Source: DAOUMF01 sp034408935
GTDB lineage: Bacteria; Chloroflexota; Dehalococcoidia; SM23-28-2; RBG-16-64-32
Length of the DNA: 64,000 nucleotides
Assembly (NCBI GenBank): GCA_034408935.1
Contig: DAOUMV010000013.1
Location: 62,001-126,000, forward strand
Direction of reading: 5' to 3'
Shown: positions 15,958 to 25,472 of the stretch, in pieces
How the letters are laid out: every line of letters starts with the position of its first letter
How positions within the stretch are numbered: the first letter of the stretch is position 1
Position numbers and translations under genes: made by a program
Notes under the pieces: model-generated
Told to the model about the DNA's origin: nothing
Database searches by the model: none
What the model saw: the letters and a program-made list of their open reading frames with translations, nothing else

Positions 15958-17100
15958 TCAGCGACCCACGTCCATGAACCGCACGGCCTGAGCCAGCGCC
16001 TCCTCGAACACCGTCTCGCGGCCTTGCTTCTCCAGCTCCTCGCTGAGAAGGGCAGCTTCCGACGGCATGCCGATGCGCACCACCCGCGAGTGGCCGCCTT
16101 CGGGCATCTCGACCGTGACGGTGACGCACGTCTCGTCGTCAGGCACGCGGGTGACGGCAAGAGTGGCACGGCCCGCCGCCTCCAACCAGATGGAGTGCAG
16201 TCCCTCCCCCCGATAGGTCGACTCCGGCCTCAGCTCTACCGCCACCGCTCCGGCGGTGCCCTTGAGGCCGAAGGCCATGGCCCCCGTGCGAAACCGGCGG
16301 CCGTCTTCCAGAGCCCAACCCAAGCGCGACGCTAGCCAGCCCACCGTAAGCAGACCCTCAGCGATGTCCGGCTCACGACCGTGACGAGAGGCGATCCGCA
16401 CCTCCACCCGGTCCAGCTTGTCCAGATACTGGCGGCCGGGGGGAGCATCGAAGCACTGCGCCACCAGCTCCCGCCAATGGCTGAGCCGTGACCAGTTGAG
16501 ATCGCTCACGGCGACGCCGCCCTCCTCGACCAGTTGTTGGAGGCCAACGAGCGTGGAGGTCGCACGCTCAGTTTCAAAGCCCGCGCTGTCCACGACCACC
16601 CGGTCGCAGGTTTCCAGCAGCTCCCGAAACAGGTGGCCCGTCAGGGGCGGCTCGTCATGCCACCAGAGGAAAACGGGCAGGTCGGGCACCAGCAGCGGCA
16701 GTACCGTGCCGTGGAGTTCGTCCACCGCAGGGCCGGAGGCGCGAAGGGTGATTTGCTCGCTGCATACCCGCTTGCCGCCCTCGGGGGCGATCTGACAGTG
16801 GGCGGAGATGGAGGCCTGCAGCCGGGCCGACCGCGCGCCGTGCTCAGCCACCATGATGATGGAGCGGCTAGGGTGCCGCCCGGACACCTGCGAGATCACC
16901 TCGTTGATACGACCGGCGACATCCTGGCTTGGGGCATAGGCTATCAGGTTGAGCACACAGGCCCGGACCACGGGCTGACCCCCCAGCGTGTCCTCAGCAG
17001 CGGCCTTCCAGAGCTGTGTGATCTCGTGTTCGATAGCGGCGATGTCCACTCGCCGCGTCTGGCCTCCCAGAACTGCCCGATAGCGATTGGAGGTGGTCAT
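15958..17100 (-). CDS. opcA: OpcA-like G6PDH assembly/activator protein, 380 aa
   Basis: Known in cyanobacteria and actinobacteria as an activator or assembly factor of glucose-6-phosphate dehydrogenase. The start at 17100 is four bases after the zwf stop, and longer frames are shadows of zwf. Features: VRACVLNLIAYAPS, RHPSRSIIMVAEHGA (the HPSR-type motif of the family) and VPDLPVFLWWHDEPP in the centre. It completes the tal-pgi, zwf, opcA operon. A regulatory or structural role only; no enzyme activity is expected. Confidence 0.88.
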   Translation of the reverse strand: MTTSNRYRAVLGGQTRRVDIAAIEHEITQLWKAAAEDTLGGQPVVRACVLNLIAYAPSQDVAGRINEVISQVSGRHPSRSIIMVAEHGARSARLQASISAHCQIAPEGGKRVCSEQITLRASGPAVDELHGTVLPLLVPDLPVFLWWHDEPPLTGHLFRELLETCDRVVVDSAGFETERATSTLVGLQQLVEEGGVAVSDLNWSRLSHWRELVAQCFDAPPGRQYLDKLDRVEVRIASRHGREPDIAEGLLTVGWLASRLGWALEDGRRFRTGAMAFGLKGTAGAVAVELRPESTYRGEGLHSIWLEAAGRATLAVTRVPDDETCVTVTVEMPEGGHSRVVRIGMPSEAALLSEELEKQGRETVFEEALAQAVRFMDVGR

Positions 17101-17104
17101 ACCC

Positions 17105-18649
17105 CTAGAGCCTCCGCCACCTGCGGCCGTCGTGCTCCATGAAATCGTCGGCCTCGTCCGGGCCCCAGGTACCCGCCTCATAGTTGGGGAACTGCGGCGC
17201 CTGCGACCGGGCCCAGCCTTCGATGATGGACGTGACGAAGGCCCACGCCGCCTCCACCTCGTCGCGGCGAGTGAAGAGGGTGGCGTCCCCCAGCATGGCG
17301 TCCAGCAGCAGGCGCTCATAGGCGTCTGGAGCGGCGAAACCGAAGGAGGTGCCGTAGCGGAAGTCCATCTCCACCGGCCGGATGCGAAGGTCCGCCTGGG
17401 GCTCCGGCACTTTGGAACCGAACTTCAGAGAGATACCCTCGTCCGGCTGGATGGTGATGCTGAGCACGTTGGGCTCAAGACGGCTGAAATCCACGGTTGG
17501 GAAGAGGGCCAGAGGCGGCTGCCTAAACACAATGGCGATCTCCGTCACCCGCTTGGGCAGGCGCTTGCCGGCACGGATGTAGAAGGGCACACCAGCCCAA
17601 CGCCAGTTGTCCACGAACAGCTTCAGCGCCATGTAGGTCTCCGCGCCCGAGTCCGCAGCCACGTTCTTTTCCTCTCGATAGCCGATCACGGACTGACCGG
17701 AGATGACGCCGGACCGGTACTGGCCACGCACCGTGAACTCTCCAGTCTCCTCGGGCCGCATAGGGCGCACGGCGCGCAGGACTTTCACCTTCTCGTCGCG
17801 GACTGCATTCGGCTCGAAGGTGGCCGGGGGCTCCATCGCCGCCAGTGAGAGGAGCTGCATGGCGTGGTTCTGGATGATGTCCCGCACGACCCCGGCCTGC
17901 TCGTAGTAGCCGCCGCGGCTCTCAACGCCGATGCTCTCGGCCGCCGTGATCTGCACATGGTCGATGTATCGGCGGTTCCATATCGGCTCGAAGATGCCGT
18001 TGGCAAAGCGGAACACGAGGATGTTCTGCACGGTCTCTTTCCCTAGGTAGTGGTCGATGCGGTATATCTGGTCCTCGTCGAACACGCCGTGGAGGATCCG
18101 GTTCAGCTCCACGGCGCTGTCCAGGTCGCGGCCGAACGGCTTCTCGACTATGATGCGCGTCCAGCCGCCTTCACTGCGGGCCAGACCCGCGTCGCCGAGG
18201 CGCTGAGCGATCTCGGCGTAGTAGCTGGGGGGCGTGGCCAGGTAGTACAGGCGGTTGCGAGACCCAGTCTTGCTCTCGATCTTTTCCAGTCTCTTGGCCA
18301 GATCCCGGTAACCCTCCGGGTCACTGAATTCGGACCGGCAGTAGTAGAGACGAGAGGCGAAGCCGTCCCAGACCGGCCTTCGCAGAGGCTGCGTGCGGGA
18401 GTGCTCCGCCGCCGCCCTTCGAAGCTCTGAGCGGAAGTGGTAGTGGGCTTTGGGCCGACGGGCGAACCCCACCGCCGAGAACTCCCCGGGCAGCAGGCCC
18501 TCCAGCGCCAGGTTGTATAGGGCAGGGACCAGCTTGCGCTGCGTCAGGTCACCAGTGGCGCCGAAGATGACCAGGGTATTCGGCTCCGGCGTCCGTGGGC
18601 TGCGCATGCCCACCCGCAGCGGGTTCTCTTCCATCTTCCGAACCATCAC
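17105..18649 (-). CDS. zwf: glucose-6-phosphate 1-dehydrogenase, about 514 aa
   Basis: First step of the oxidative pentose phosphate pathway: glucose 6-phosphate plus NADP to 6-phosphogluconolactone. The N-terminal dinucleotide-binding motif is TLVIFGATGDLTQRKL, the substrate/active-site signature is YRIDHYLGKETVQN, and the C-terminal domain reads normally (MDFRYGTSFGFAAPDAYERLLLDA). Normal length. The first codon of the frame is GTG and the second is ATG; no good ribosome site is visible, so the exact start is open. Middle gene of the tal-pgi, zwf, opcA operon. Confidence 0.95.
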   Translation of the reverse strand: MMVRKMEENPLRVGMRSPRTPEPNTLVIFGATGDLTQRKLVPALYNLALEGLLPGEFSAVGFARRPKAHYHFRSELRRAAAEHSRTQPLRRPVWDGFASRLYYCRSEFSDPEGYRDLAKRLEKIESKTGSRNRLYYLATPPSYYAEIAQRLGDAGLARSEGGWTRIIVEKPFGRDLDSAVELNRILHGVFDEDQIYRIDHYLGKETVQNILVFRFANGIFEPIWNRRYIDHVQITAAESIGVESRGGYYEQAGVVRDIIQNHAMQLLSLAAMEPPATFEPNAVRDEKVKVLRAVRPMRPEETGEFTVRGQYRSGVISGQSVIGYREEKNVAADSGAETYMALKLFVDNWRWAGVPFYIRAGKRLPKRVTEIAIVFRQPPLALFPTVDFSRLEPNVLSITIQPDEGISLKFGSKVPEPQADLRIRPVEMDFRYGTSFGFAAPDAYERLLLDAMLGDATLFTRRDEVEAAWAFVTSIIEGWARSQAPQFPNYEAGTWGPDEADDFMEHDGRRWRRL

Positions 18650-18704
18650 ATCGCGCTCATGTCGTATGAATGGCGGACAAGCGTCGCCTCAGGCCAATCG
18701 CCTA

Positions 18705-21551
18705 TCATCCCACTGCAGCCACCGAGGCCACCGCCGACCGGAGCGCCTGGGCCACTCTGTCCAGCCCGGCTTCTGCAACGTCCGACAGGTGGAGACGGAC
18801 GACCCGACGCCCCCGCCGTTGCAGGGCCTCCATGTCCCCTAACGCCTGCGCCCGCTTCAGCGTGCCGAAGGTGTACGGCTGGCCAGGGACCTCCAGATCC
18901 TTGGCGTCGTCGGCGGTCAGCATGATGAACAGGCCGTGGTCATCGCCGCCCTTGTGGAGCTGGCCGGTGGAGTGCAGGTAGCGTGGGCCGTACCCCAGGG
19001 TGGTCGCCGCCCGCGTCCCATCGCGGATCGCCAGCCGCATGGACCGAAGAGCAGCCTCCGTCGCGGGCGTACGCGTGAGGTAGGCGGCCAGGGCGATGTA
19101 GTCGCCGGGCCGGACTTGACGCAGGAAGGAGGTTAGCGCCTCCACCAGGCCGCCGTCGGTCTTCTCTCCAAACAAGACGACCCCATCCTCCTGAAGGGCA
19201 GGCGAGCCCTCAGCGAGAGTCCCCTGCGAGCGGTACGCCTCCAGCAGGCGCTTAGTGTTCCCCTTGCTCTCGGCGACGTTGGGCTCGTCGAAGGGGTTGA
19301 TGTCGAGCATAGCCCCCGCGGCGGCGGTGGCCAGCTCCCAGCGAAAGAACTCGCCGCCCAGGTCGTAGGCGTCCCTCAGGTGCAGGGTGACCACAGGCTG
19401 TCCCGCCGCTGCCAGCTTGCCGACGGCCTCGTCGAGGGAGTCGCCGCCGTCCAGGCGCAGGTGGACGAACAGACGGTCATCGCCGTAGGCGGAAGGGCCG
19501 CCCAGGGTCTCGCCGTCGACGGGGAGGATGCCCTTGCCCTCCTTGCCCGTGCTCTCGGCGATGAGTTGCTCCACCCAGGCACCGAAGGAGGCCACCGCCG
19601 GGGAGACGGCCAGGGTGAGCTTGTCGCGGCCAGCCAGGGCCAGCTCGCCGAGGAGGGCGCCCAACCAGAGGCCAGGGTTCTCAGGCGCGGCCACGCAGGA
19701 AGCGCTCGCCTCGGCCATGGTCAGGCCTCGGTCCAGAAGCTTCGCCACGTCGGCGCCGGTAAGGGCCGCCGGGACGAGACCGAAGTAGGACAGGGCAGAG
19801 TAGCGGCCGCCGATGTCGGAAGGGTTAGTGAAGACGCGGCGAAACCGGTGCCGACGCGCCAGCTCCTGCAGCGGCGTGCCATCATCGGTGATGGCGACGA
19901 AGTTCTCCCCTGCGGCGTCGCCCTTGGCAGCCTTCACCCGCTCCATGAAGTAGGCGAACAGGGAGAGCACCTCCACTGTGGTGCCCGACTTGCTGGCGAC
20001 CAAGAACAGGGCCTTCGCGGGGTCCAGCGCGTTGTCCACCGCTCGGATTGAGGCCGGGTCGGTGGTGTCCAGCACCACGAGGTCCGGGTAGCCGTCGCCC
20101 ACGCCGAGGGTCGAGCGCAGAACCTCCGGCGCCAGGCTGGAGCCGCCCATACCCAGAAGGACGACATACCGGTAGCCGGCGGCCCGGATCTGGTCAGCAA
20201 AGGAGGTCAGGCTGTCGCAGACGTCGGTCATCTTCTCCGCCACGGTCAGCCAGCCCAGGCGGTTCTTAATCGCCTGCTGGATCGTGGCGTCAGCGGACCA
20301 GAGGGAGGCATCCCTGGCGTGGAGTCTGGCTGCGAAGCCATCCCTCTCCAGCCGCTGCAACCTGTCGCTGACGCGCCGCTGGTGCTCCCCCAGAGCGGCG
20401 GCCTGGCGTTCCTGTACGCCGGAGAGGATAGCCGTGCGCTGGGCGGAGATACAGTCCGTGAGCTGGTGGAACGAATCGGCGAAGAGCTTGACCCCGTCCT
20501 CCAAGAGCTGCGCCGTGATCTCGTCCATGTCGATGCCGAACCTGGCCAGAGCTGCCAGGCTGGCCTCGGCCTCCTCCAGACCCTCCTCGAGCGAGGGCCG
20601 CACGACCCCGTGGTCGCGGAAGGCGTCCAGGGTGGCCGGGGGCATGGTGTTGACGGTGTCGGGGCCGATGAGTGGCTCCACGTACATGACGTCGCTGTAG
20701 CTGGGGCTCTTGGTGCCGGTGCTGGCCCACAGGGGCCGCTGGACGCGGGCGCCCTTCTCCCTCAGGGCCTGGAAGCGTTGGCTGCCGAAGATCGTCTTGA
20801 AGCGAGCGTAAGCCAGCTTGGCGTTGGCGATGGCCGCCTTGCCCAGGAGCGCCTCTTCCCCCGCCCTGCGTGCGTCGTCCTCCGTCTCCCGGATAAGCGC
20901 CTCCAGCCTGTGGTCCACCAGCGTGTCCACGCGGCTAAGGAAGAAGCTGGCCACCGAGGCGACCCGCGTCACGTCGCCGCCGGCCGCGGCGAGTCTCTCC
21001 AGGCCAGCGACGTAGGCGTTGGCGGCCTGCTCGTAGGCGCTCAGGGAGAAGAGCAGGGTGACGTTGACGTTGACTCCTTCGCCGATGAGTTGCTCGATGG
21101 CGGGCATGCCCTCGGGCGTGCCGGGGACTTTGATCATCACGTTGGGTCGGTCAACGGCGGCGAACAGCCGACGCGCCTCCTCGACCGTCGCCTGCGTGTC
21201 ATAGGCCAGATCCGGGGAGACTTCGAGGCTGACGAAGCCGTCGGCGCCGTCCAGCGAATCGTAAACGGGGCGAAAGAGGTCGGCCGCGGCCTGGATGTCC
21301 TCCACGGCCAGCGCCTCGTAGATCTCGCCCGTGCTTCTCCCTTCCTGAGCGAGCGCTCGCAGCGCGTCGTCGTAGTCGTGACTGCCGGAGATCGCCTTCT
21401 CGAAGTAGGTGGGGTTGGATGTCTGACCGCGCAGCCCATCCTCCTCGATAAGCCTTTTCAGCTCACCGGAGAGCGTCTGGTTCCGGCGGATGTAGTCCTG
21501 CCAGACGCTCTGGCCCTGCCTCTCAAGCTCTCGCAACGGGTTCGCAGCCAT
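18705..21551 (-). CDS. tal-pgi: bifunctional transaldolase / glucose-6-phosphate isomerase, 948 aa
   Basis: Two enzymes in one chain. Residues 1 to about 370 are transaldolase: LIEEDGLRGQTSNPTYFEKA, the Schiff-base lysine in NVMIKVPGTPEG, VNVTLLFSLSAYEQ and ASVASFFLSRVD. Residues about 420-940 are phosphoglucose isomerase, with GMGGSSLAPEVLR, SKSGTTVEVLSLF and the C-terminal GPRYLHSTGQLHKGG. Transaldolase joins the non-oxidative pentose phosphate branch and PGI returns fructose 6-phosphate to glucose 6-phosphate for zwf, 55 bases downstream, so the operon can drive cyclic NADPH production. Such fusions are known in several bacteria. Confidence 0.95.
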   Translation of the reverse strand: MAANPLRELERQGQSVWQDYIRRNQTLSGELKRLIEEDGLRGQTSNPTYFEKAISGSHDYDDALRALAQEGRSTGEIYEALAVEDIQAAADLFRPVYDSLDGADGFVSLEVSPDLAYDTQATVEEARRLFAAVDRPNVMIKVPGTPEGMPAIEQLIGEGVNVNVTLLFSLSAYEQAANAYVAGLERLAAAGGDVTRVASVASFFLSRVDTLVDHRLEALIRETEDDARRAGEEALLGKAAIANAKLAYARFKTIFGSQRFQALREKGARVQRPLWASTGTKSPSYSDVMYVEPLIGPDTVNTMPPATLDAFRDHGVVRPSLEEGLEEAEASLAALARFGIDMDEITAQLLEDGVKLFADSFHQLTDCISAQRTAILSGVQERQAAALGEHQRRVSDRLQRLERDGFAARLHARDASLWSADATIQQAIKNRLGWLTVAEKMTDVCDSLTSFADQIRAAGYRYVVLLGMGGSSLAPEVLRSTLGVGDGYPDLVVLDTTDPASIRAVDNALDPAKALFLVASKSGTTVEVLSLFAYFMERVKAAKGDAAGENFVAITDDGTPLQELARRHRFRRVFTNPSDIGGRYSALSYFGLVPAALTGADVAKLLDRGLTMAEASASCVAAPENPGLWLGALLGELALAGRDKLTLAVSPAVASFGAWVEQLIAESTGKEGKGILPVDGETLGGPSAYGDDRLFVHLRLDGGDSLDEAVGKLAAAGQPVVTLHLRDAYDLGGEFFRWELATAAAGAMLDINPFDEPNVAESKGNTKRLLEAYRSQGTLAEGSPALQEDGVVLFGEKTDGGLVEALTSFLRQVRPGDYIALAAYLTRTPATEAALRSMRLAIRDGTRAATTLGYGPRYLHSTGQLHKGGDDHGLFIMLTADDAKDLEVPGQPYTFGTLKRAQALGDMEALQRRGRRVVRLHLSDVAEAGLDRVAQALRSAVASVAAVG

Positions 21552-21666
21552 CTCTGTCTCCCTCTAGCGCCGCAGTGCAGGCGTTTCGCGTTCCAATTGA
21601 AGCCAGGGGACTCAGACGAGCGCTGCGGTCACACTATTATACGGTGGCCGGCAGCCTGTCGTCCGA

Positions 21667-22878
21667 TCAGGCAGCAGCGGTCTTGGCGGGCACGTCTCCC
21701 AGCTTCTGGAGGTGCTGGCGCGCCATCAGCAGGGCGGTCACGCCCTCGCCGACGGCGCTGGCGAGCTGCTTGGTGCTCCCCCGACGGACGTCGCCGGCAG
21801 CGAACACCCCCGGGACGGAGGTCTCAAACGTCTCGTCGGTGACGATGAAGCCGTACTTGTCGGTCTCCACGGCGTCCTTGAGGAAGCCGGTGTTAGGGGT
21901 GAGGCCGATGAACACGAAGGCGGCAGCGGGATGGAGCTCCACCGTCTCCCCCGTCTCGCGGTTCCTGGCCAGGACGGCGCTGAGCTTTCCTTTGCCCCGG
22001 AACTCTATCACCTCGGTATTGGTGAGGATGTTGAACTTGGGGTCGGAGCGAATCTTCTCCTGGAGGAGCCCGCTGGCGGCAAGCTCCGGCGTGAACTCCA
22101 CCAGCGTCAGGCGGTCAGTGAACTGGGAGAGGAAGAGGCCTTCCTCAACACCGGAGTTGCCACCGCCGATGACCATCAGCTCCTCGGAGTCCTTGTAGAA
22201 GGGGCCGTCGCAGGTGGCGCAGAAGTGGATGCCGGCGCCGATGAGGTCCTCCTCTCCCGGCACACCCAGCCGCCGGTAGGTGGAGCCCGTGACCACTATC
22301 GCCGCGCGGGAGCCGTACTCCTCGCCCGTCTCGGTAGTGACGCAGATGTATGGATCATCTCGTCGCAGCGACTTGGCGCCCACGGCGGAGAGGAGCTCCA
22401 CTCCGTAGCGCTGCGCCTGCTTCACCATGCGATCGGCCAGCTCGGCGCCGCCGATGCCCTCGGGGAAGCCGGGGTAGTTGTCGATGCGCTCGGTGGTGCC
22501 GGCCTGGCCCCCCAGGGCGCTCTTCTCGATGACCAGGGTATCGATGCCCTCGCGGGCGCCGTAGATCGCCGCCGTCAGGCCAGCCGGGCCGCCGCCGACG
22601 ATGATCAGGTCGTAGAACGAGCGCTCCGCCTTGAGGCTGAGTCCCAGCTTCTGGGCTAGCTCGTCGTTGCTCGGCTCCGCCAGGAATGAGCCATCCGGGA
22701 AGATGATGGTGGGGATGATCTGCTTGCCGTCGTTCTTCTCGCGGACGAAGGCGGCGGCCCTCTCGTCCTGATCGATGTCGATCCACTCGTAGGGGATGCG
22801 CATCTCACCGAGGAACTGCTTGGAGCGGCGGCAATCGGGGCACCAGGGAGCCCCGTATACCTTGATCTTCTCACTCAT
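21667..22878 (-). CDS. glutaredoxin-thioredoxin reductase fusion, 403 aa
   Basis: An N-terminal glutaredoxin/mycoredoxin-like domain (1-80) with CPDC (C13, C16) and the cis-Pro segment IIPTIIF is fused to a thioredoxin reductase domain (about 88-395). The latter has the FAD motif IVGGGPAGLTAA, the redox pair CATC (C220, C223), the NADPH motif VIGGGNSGVEEG and VFAAGDVRRGS near the end. The fusion suggests electron flow NADPH to FAD to CATC to the attached CPDC domain, a self-contained disulfide reductase. About 80 bases upstream lies a CsoR-type operator, pointing to metal-linked control. Confidence 0.92.
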   Translation of the reverse strand: MSEKIKVYGAPWCPDCRRSKQFLGEMRIPYEWIDIDQDERAAAFVREKNDGKQIIPTIIFPDGSFLAEPSNDELAQKLGLSLKAERSFYDLIIVGGGPAGLTAAIYGAREGIDTLVIEKSALGGQAGTTERIDNYPGFPEGIGGAELADRMVKQAQRYGVELLSAVGAKSLRRDDPYICVTTETGEEYGSRAAIVVTGSTYRRLGVPGEEDLIGAGIHFCATCDGPFYKDSEELMVIGGGNSGVEEGLFLSQFTDRLTLVEFTPELAASGLLQEKIRSDPKFNILTNTEVIEFRGKGKLSAVLARNRETGETVELHPAAAFVFIGLTPNTGFLKDAVETDKYGFIVTDETFETSVPGVFAAGDVRRGSTKQLASAVGEGVTALLMARQHLQKLGDVPAKTAAA

Positions 22879-22957
22879 CGTCTCCTCCTGCGCGGCAAGC
22901 TCCTGCGCTTCAACGTGGAATCCTCCACGAATGATCCCGCCGCTGTCATGCTCGGCG

Positions 22958-22974
22958 TACCCTATGGGGGTATA
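22958..22974. promoter_or_regulatory. CsoR-like metal-responsive operator
   Basis: The 17 bases TACCCTATGGGGGTATA form the TACCC-n-GGGTA inverted repeat with a G run, very close to known copper-sensing CsoR operators (for example the Bacillus copZA type TACCCTACGGGGGTATG). It lies upstream of the glutaredoxin-thioredoxin reductase gene and after the end of larA. No csoR gene is in the window. Confidence 0.55.
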
Positions 22975-23037
22975 CGGCCGCCGGTGGATATCGGTTTGCC
23001 GGAGGAGCCCACCGGGCGGCAGCGAGTCGCCTTGTGG

Positions 23038-24414
23038 CTACCAGCCGGCGAACCGTCGCACACAGGCGATGGAGCAATCGCGTCCATGGACTCGCTCTGC
23101 CTCCGCGATCGCCTCTTCCACGGAGGCGGTGGGGATGAAGCCGACGTGGCGTGGCACAGCCGGATCCACGGCCCCGGCCACGAAGACCCGCCCGGCGTGC
23201 TTCAGGCGCTTGAGGGGGTGGGTGGCCAGGATGGCGTGCACCGGGTGGAACGCCACGCCGAAGCGATAGCGCTCGATGAAACCGGCGTGCTTGGCGTACT
23301 CTTCGCCGAAGCGCTCGCTGATCTCGTAGGGATCGCGTGACTGCGGCAGCACGCGCCGCCAGACGTCCTCATGGGCGGGATGGTGCTCCAGGTCCCAGTC
23401 ATCAGGGCAAGGCGTAGCCATGATCACGGAGCAGCCGGGCTTTCCCAGCGCCTCTATGTAGCCACCCAGATAGCCCAGCCCGGAGGAGACCAGGGTGAGC
23501 AGCGGGTTCATTCGGGCGTAGGTGGCGTATGGGCTCCAGGCCAGCACGCCGTAGACGACGATGTCCGCCGACTCAGCCTCGCTGCGCCGGGGCTTGTGCA
23601 GCGAGGTCTGCACCTCCAGGGCGGCGGCTCGTGTCTCCGTCACACCCCCCGCCCAGATCCGCCCGATGGTGGCAGGGTTGGCCAGGAGCGTCTCCACCTT
23701 GAACACGCGTCGCCCCAGGCGAGACTCGATCAGCGCACCCATCTCATCCAGCACCTTGTGCATGCGGTTCTCTCGCACGGACATCGTCATACCGTCCGGG
23801 GTATGCGTCCAGCGGATGGAGCGCCAGGTGGAGAGACCGATGCAGACGGACTTCCAGCCGCCGTTGAATCCAAGCTGACAGCCCGCGTTGACGTAGATGG
23901 CGAGGTCGGAGTCCACCACCAGGCGGTGGACCTCCACATCGTAGCCGCTGGGCGTGGTGCCCAGGTAGGTCAGGTTCTCCGGGTCCTCTGCGTCGTGGCA
24001 GGCCAGGCGCTGACCGAACCGCTGCACCAAGTCTGGCCCCAGGATGGACGCCAGCTCTGTGGACGTCCACTTCCGGTGGAGAGCGTTGGCGCAAACCAGA
24101 TTCACGTTCTCCTCAGGCACGCCTGCTTCGGCCAACTCCCCCAGAATCGCCTCGATAGCCAGGCGGCGCACGGGGCCGAAGGAGGGCACTGTGGGGTCAT
24201 CGAAGGCGATGAGAACTCGAGCGCCAGGACGCACCAGCTCGCGGATGCGAGGGAGGCCAAGCGGTCGGGCCAGGGCCTCGCGCACAGCGGCATCCTGGTT
24301 GGCGACCGGCTGCAGGCGGGGCCTGTCTGAGGCGCCATCTCCGCCGATGAGCTGCGTGCGCTCGGGAAGGTTGACGTTGACGGTGCTGTCGCCAAACAGA
24401 AGCGTCGCTTCCAT
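23038..24414 (-). CDS. LarA-like protein (DUF2088, lactate racemase family), 458 aa
   Basis: Belongs to the nickel-pincer racemase/epimerase family. Features: the substrate-binding ARVLIAFDDPTVPSFGP (about 84-100), CANALHRKW (His about 129) and LACHDAEDPENL (His about 158), which correspond in order to the catalytic histidine regions of LarA. The protein is slightly longer than lactate racemase, and the family includes malate, hydroxyglutarate and sugar-acid epimerases. None of larB, larC or larE, which make the cofactor, is in this window. It is 17 bases after the phosphotriesterase-like gene and probably in its operon. Confidence 0.82.
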   Translation of the reverse strand: MEATLLFGDSTVNVNLPERTQLIGGDGASDRPRLQPVANQDAAVREALARPLGLPRIRELVRPGARVLIAFDDPTVPSFGPVRRLAIEAILGELAEAGVPEENVNLVCANALHRKWTSTELASILGPDLVQRFGQRLACHDAEDPENLTYLGTTPSGYDVEVHRLVVDSDLAIYVNAGCQLGFNGGWKSVCIGLSTWRSIRWTHTPDGMTMSVRENRMHKVLDEMGALIESRLGRRVFKVETLLANPATIGRIWAGGVTETRAAALEVQTSLHKPRRSEAESADIVVYGVLAWSPYATYARMNPLLTLVSSGLGYLGGYIEALGKPGCSVIMATPCPDDWDLEHHPAHEDVWRRVLPQSRDPYEISERFGEEYAKHAGFIERYRFGVAFHPVHAILATHPLKRLKHAGRVFVAGAVDPAVPRHVGFIPTASVEEAIAEAERVHGRDCSIACVRRFAGW

Positions 24415-24431
24415 CGCTGTGACCTCCTTGT

Positions 24432-25373
24432 CTAGAGCCCGCCTGCCAGGAATCGGCGTGGGTTGTCCACGGTCATCTTGCGGATAGTGGCCTCGTCCAC
24501 ACCATCGGCGCGCAGGGCGGGCAGCGCTGTGGTCGAGAGGAACAGGTAGCGCGTGGGCCGCTCCGGCTCGGGCCCTGATCCGTCCGCGAGGTAGGCGCCA
24601 GGTGCGTAGTCATGTCCCACCATCAGGCGGTCCGCCCAGCCGCGTTCGATGAGCGCCTTGACGGTGGTGTTCCGCTCTCGCCAGTCGGGCATCCCCGGTC
24701 GGGCGGGATAGCGGTCCATGCAGAGGTAGACGCCCTGCTTGAGCAGGCCCTCTAGGTATTCCACATCCGTCGTGTCGGCGCTGTGGCCGATGCAGACGCG
24801 GCTGGTATCCACCCCCTCGTCAAGGAACACTTCCAGTTGCCGACGACCGATCTCATCGGGCGCCCACTGGTGGGTGGTGATGGGCACGCCGGTGGCTTTG
24901 CAGGCCCGAGCCGCCGCCCGCAGCACCAACTCAGCCGGAGGAGTGATACCCTCCTGATCGTTGGCCACCTTGATGACTCCGGCCCTGATCCGCTTCGGCC
25001 CCATGCCCTCCTGTATCTCATGAATGAACACGTCAGCGATGAAGTCGGGGTCACGCTCCCAGAAGAAACGGGGGATGTCCCGCCACAGACCGGTGGCTAC
25101 CACCACCTGCACGCCACTGGCCCGCGATACATCGGCCACGAAGTCCACGTCGCGTGACAGGTCCATGGCCGTGGCGTCGATGATGGTGTCCACGCCTCCA
25201 GCCTTGGCCTCGGACAGTTCCCTGATGACGCGGTCGCGTGTGCGTGGTATGTCGAACAGGAAGGGGTACGTCTCGCGCACGCCCGCGGAGCCGACGATGA
25301 TGTGCTCATGGCTTAGGGTGAAGCCCAGCCTGTCTTCGTCAACGGGCCCGGTGGCGGTCTGGACGATTGCCAT
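24432..25373 (-). CDS. phosphotriesterase-like lactonase/amidohydrolase, 313 aa
   Basis: A TIM-barrel metal hydrolase. Metal-binding motifs in order: TLSHEHIIVG (HxH, about 22-24), the carboxylated lysine region RAGVIKVAND, PITTHQWAP, CIGHSADTTD and MVGHDYAPG. These match the PTE family, which in nature are mostly lactonases. It is the first gene of a two-gene unit with the LarA-like protein; a lactonase releasing a hydroxy acid that the LarA-like enzyme then epimerises is a reasonable pathway guess but not shown. Confidence 0.88.
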   Translation of the reverse strand: MAIVQTATGPVDEDRLGFTLSHEHIIVGSAGVRETYPFLFDIPRTRDRVIRELSEAKAGGVDTIIDATAMDLSRDVDFVADVSRASGVQVVVATGLWRDIPRFFWERDPDFIADVFIHEIQEGMGPKRIRAGVIKVANDQEGITPPAELVLRAAARACKATGVPITTHQWAPDEIGRRQLEVFLDEGVDTSRVCIGHSADTTDVEYLEGLLKQGVYLCMDRYPARPGMPDWRERNTTVKALIERGWADRLMVGHDYAPGAYLADGSGPEPERPTRYLFLSTTALPALRADGVDEATIRKMTVDNPRRFLAGGL

Positions 25374-25472
25374 AGCTGCCTCCCCCGTCGCCTACACTGC
25401 CTTCTTCAACTGCTCTGAGGCCTCGCCCTTGTCATGGGGTCGATTATAGCGCTAGGGGGAGGCAATTCTCTT

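Noticed and set aside
20319..21842. Long plus-strand open frame of 507 codons
   Set aside because: Antisense to the transaldolase half of the fusion enzyme; no recognisable protein features.
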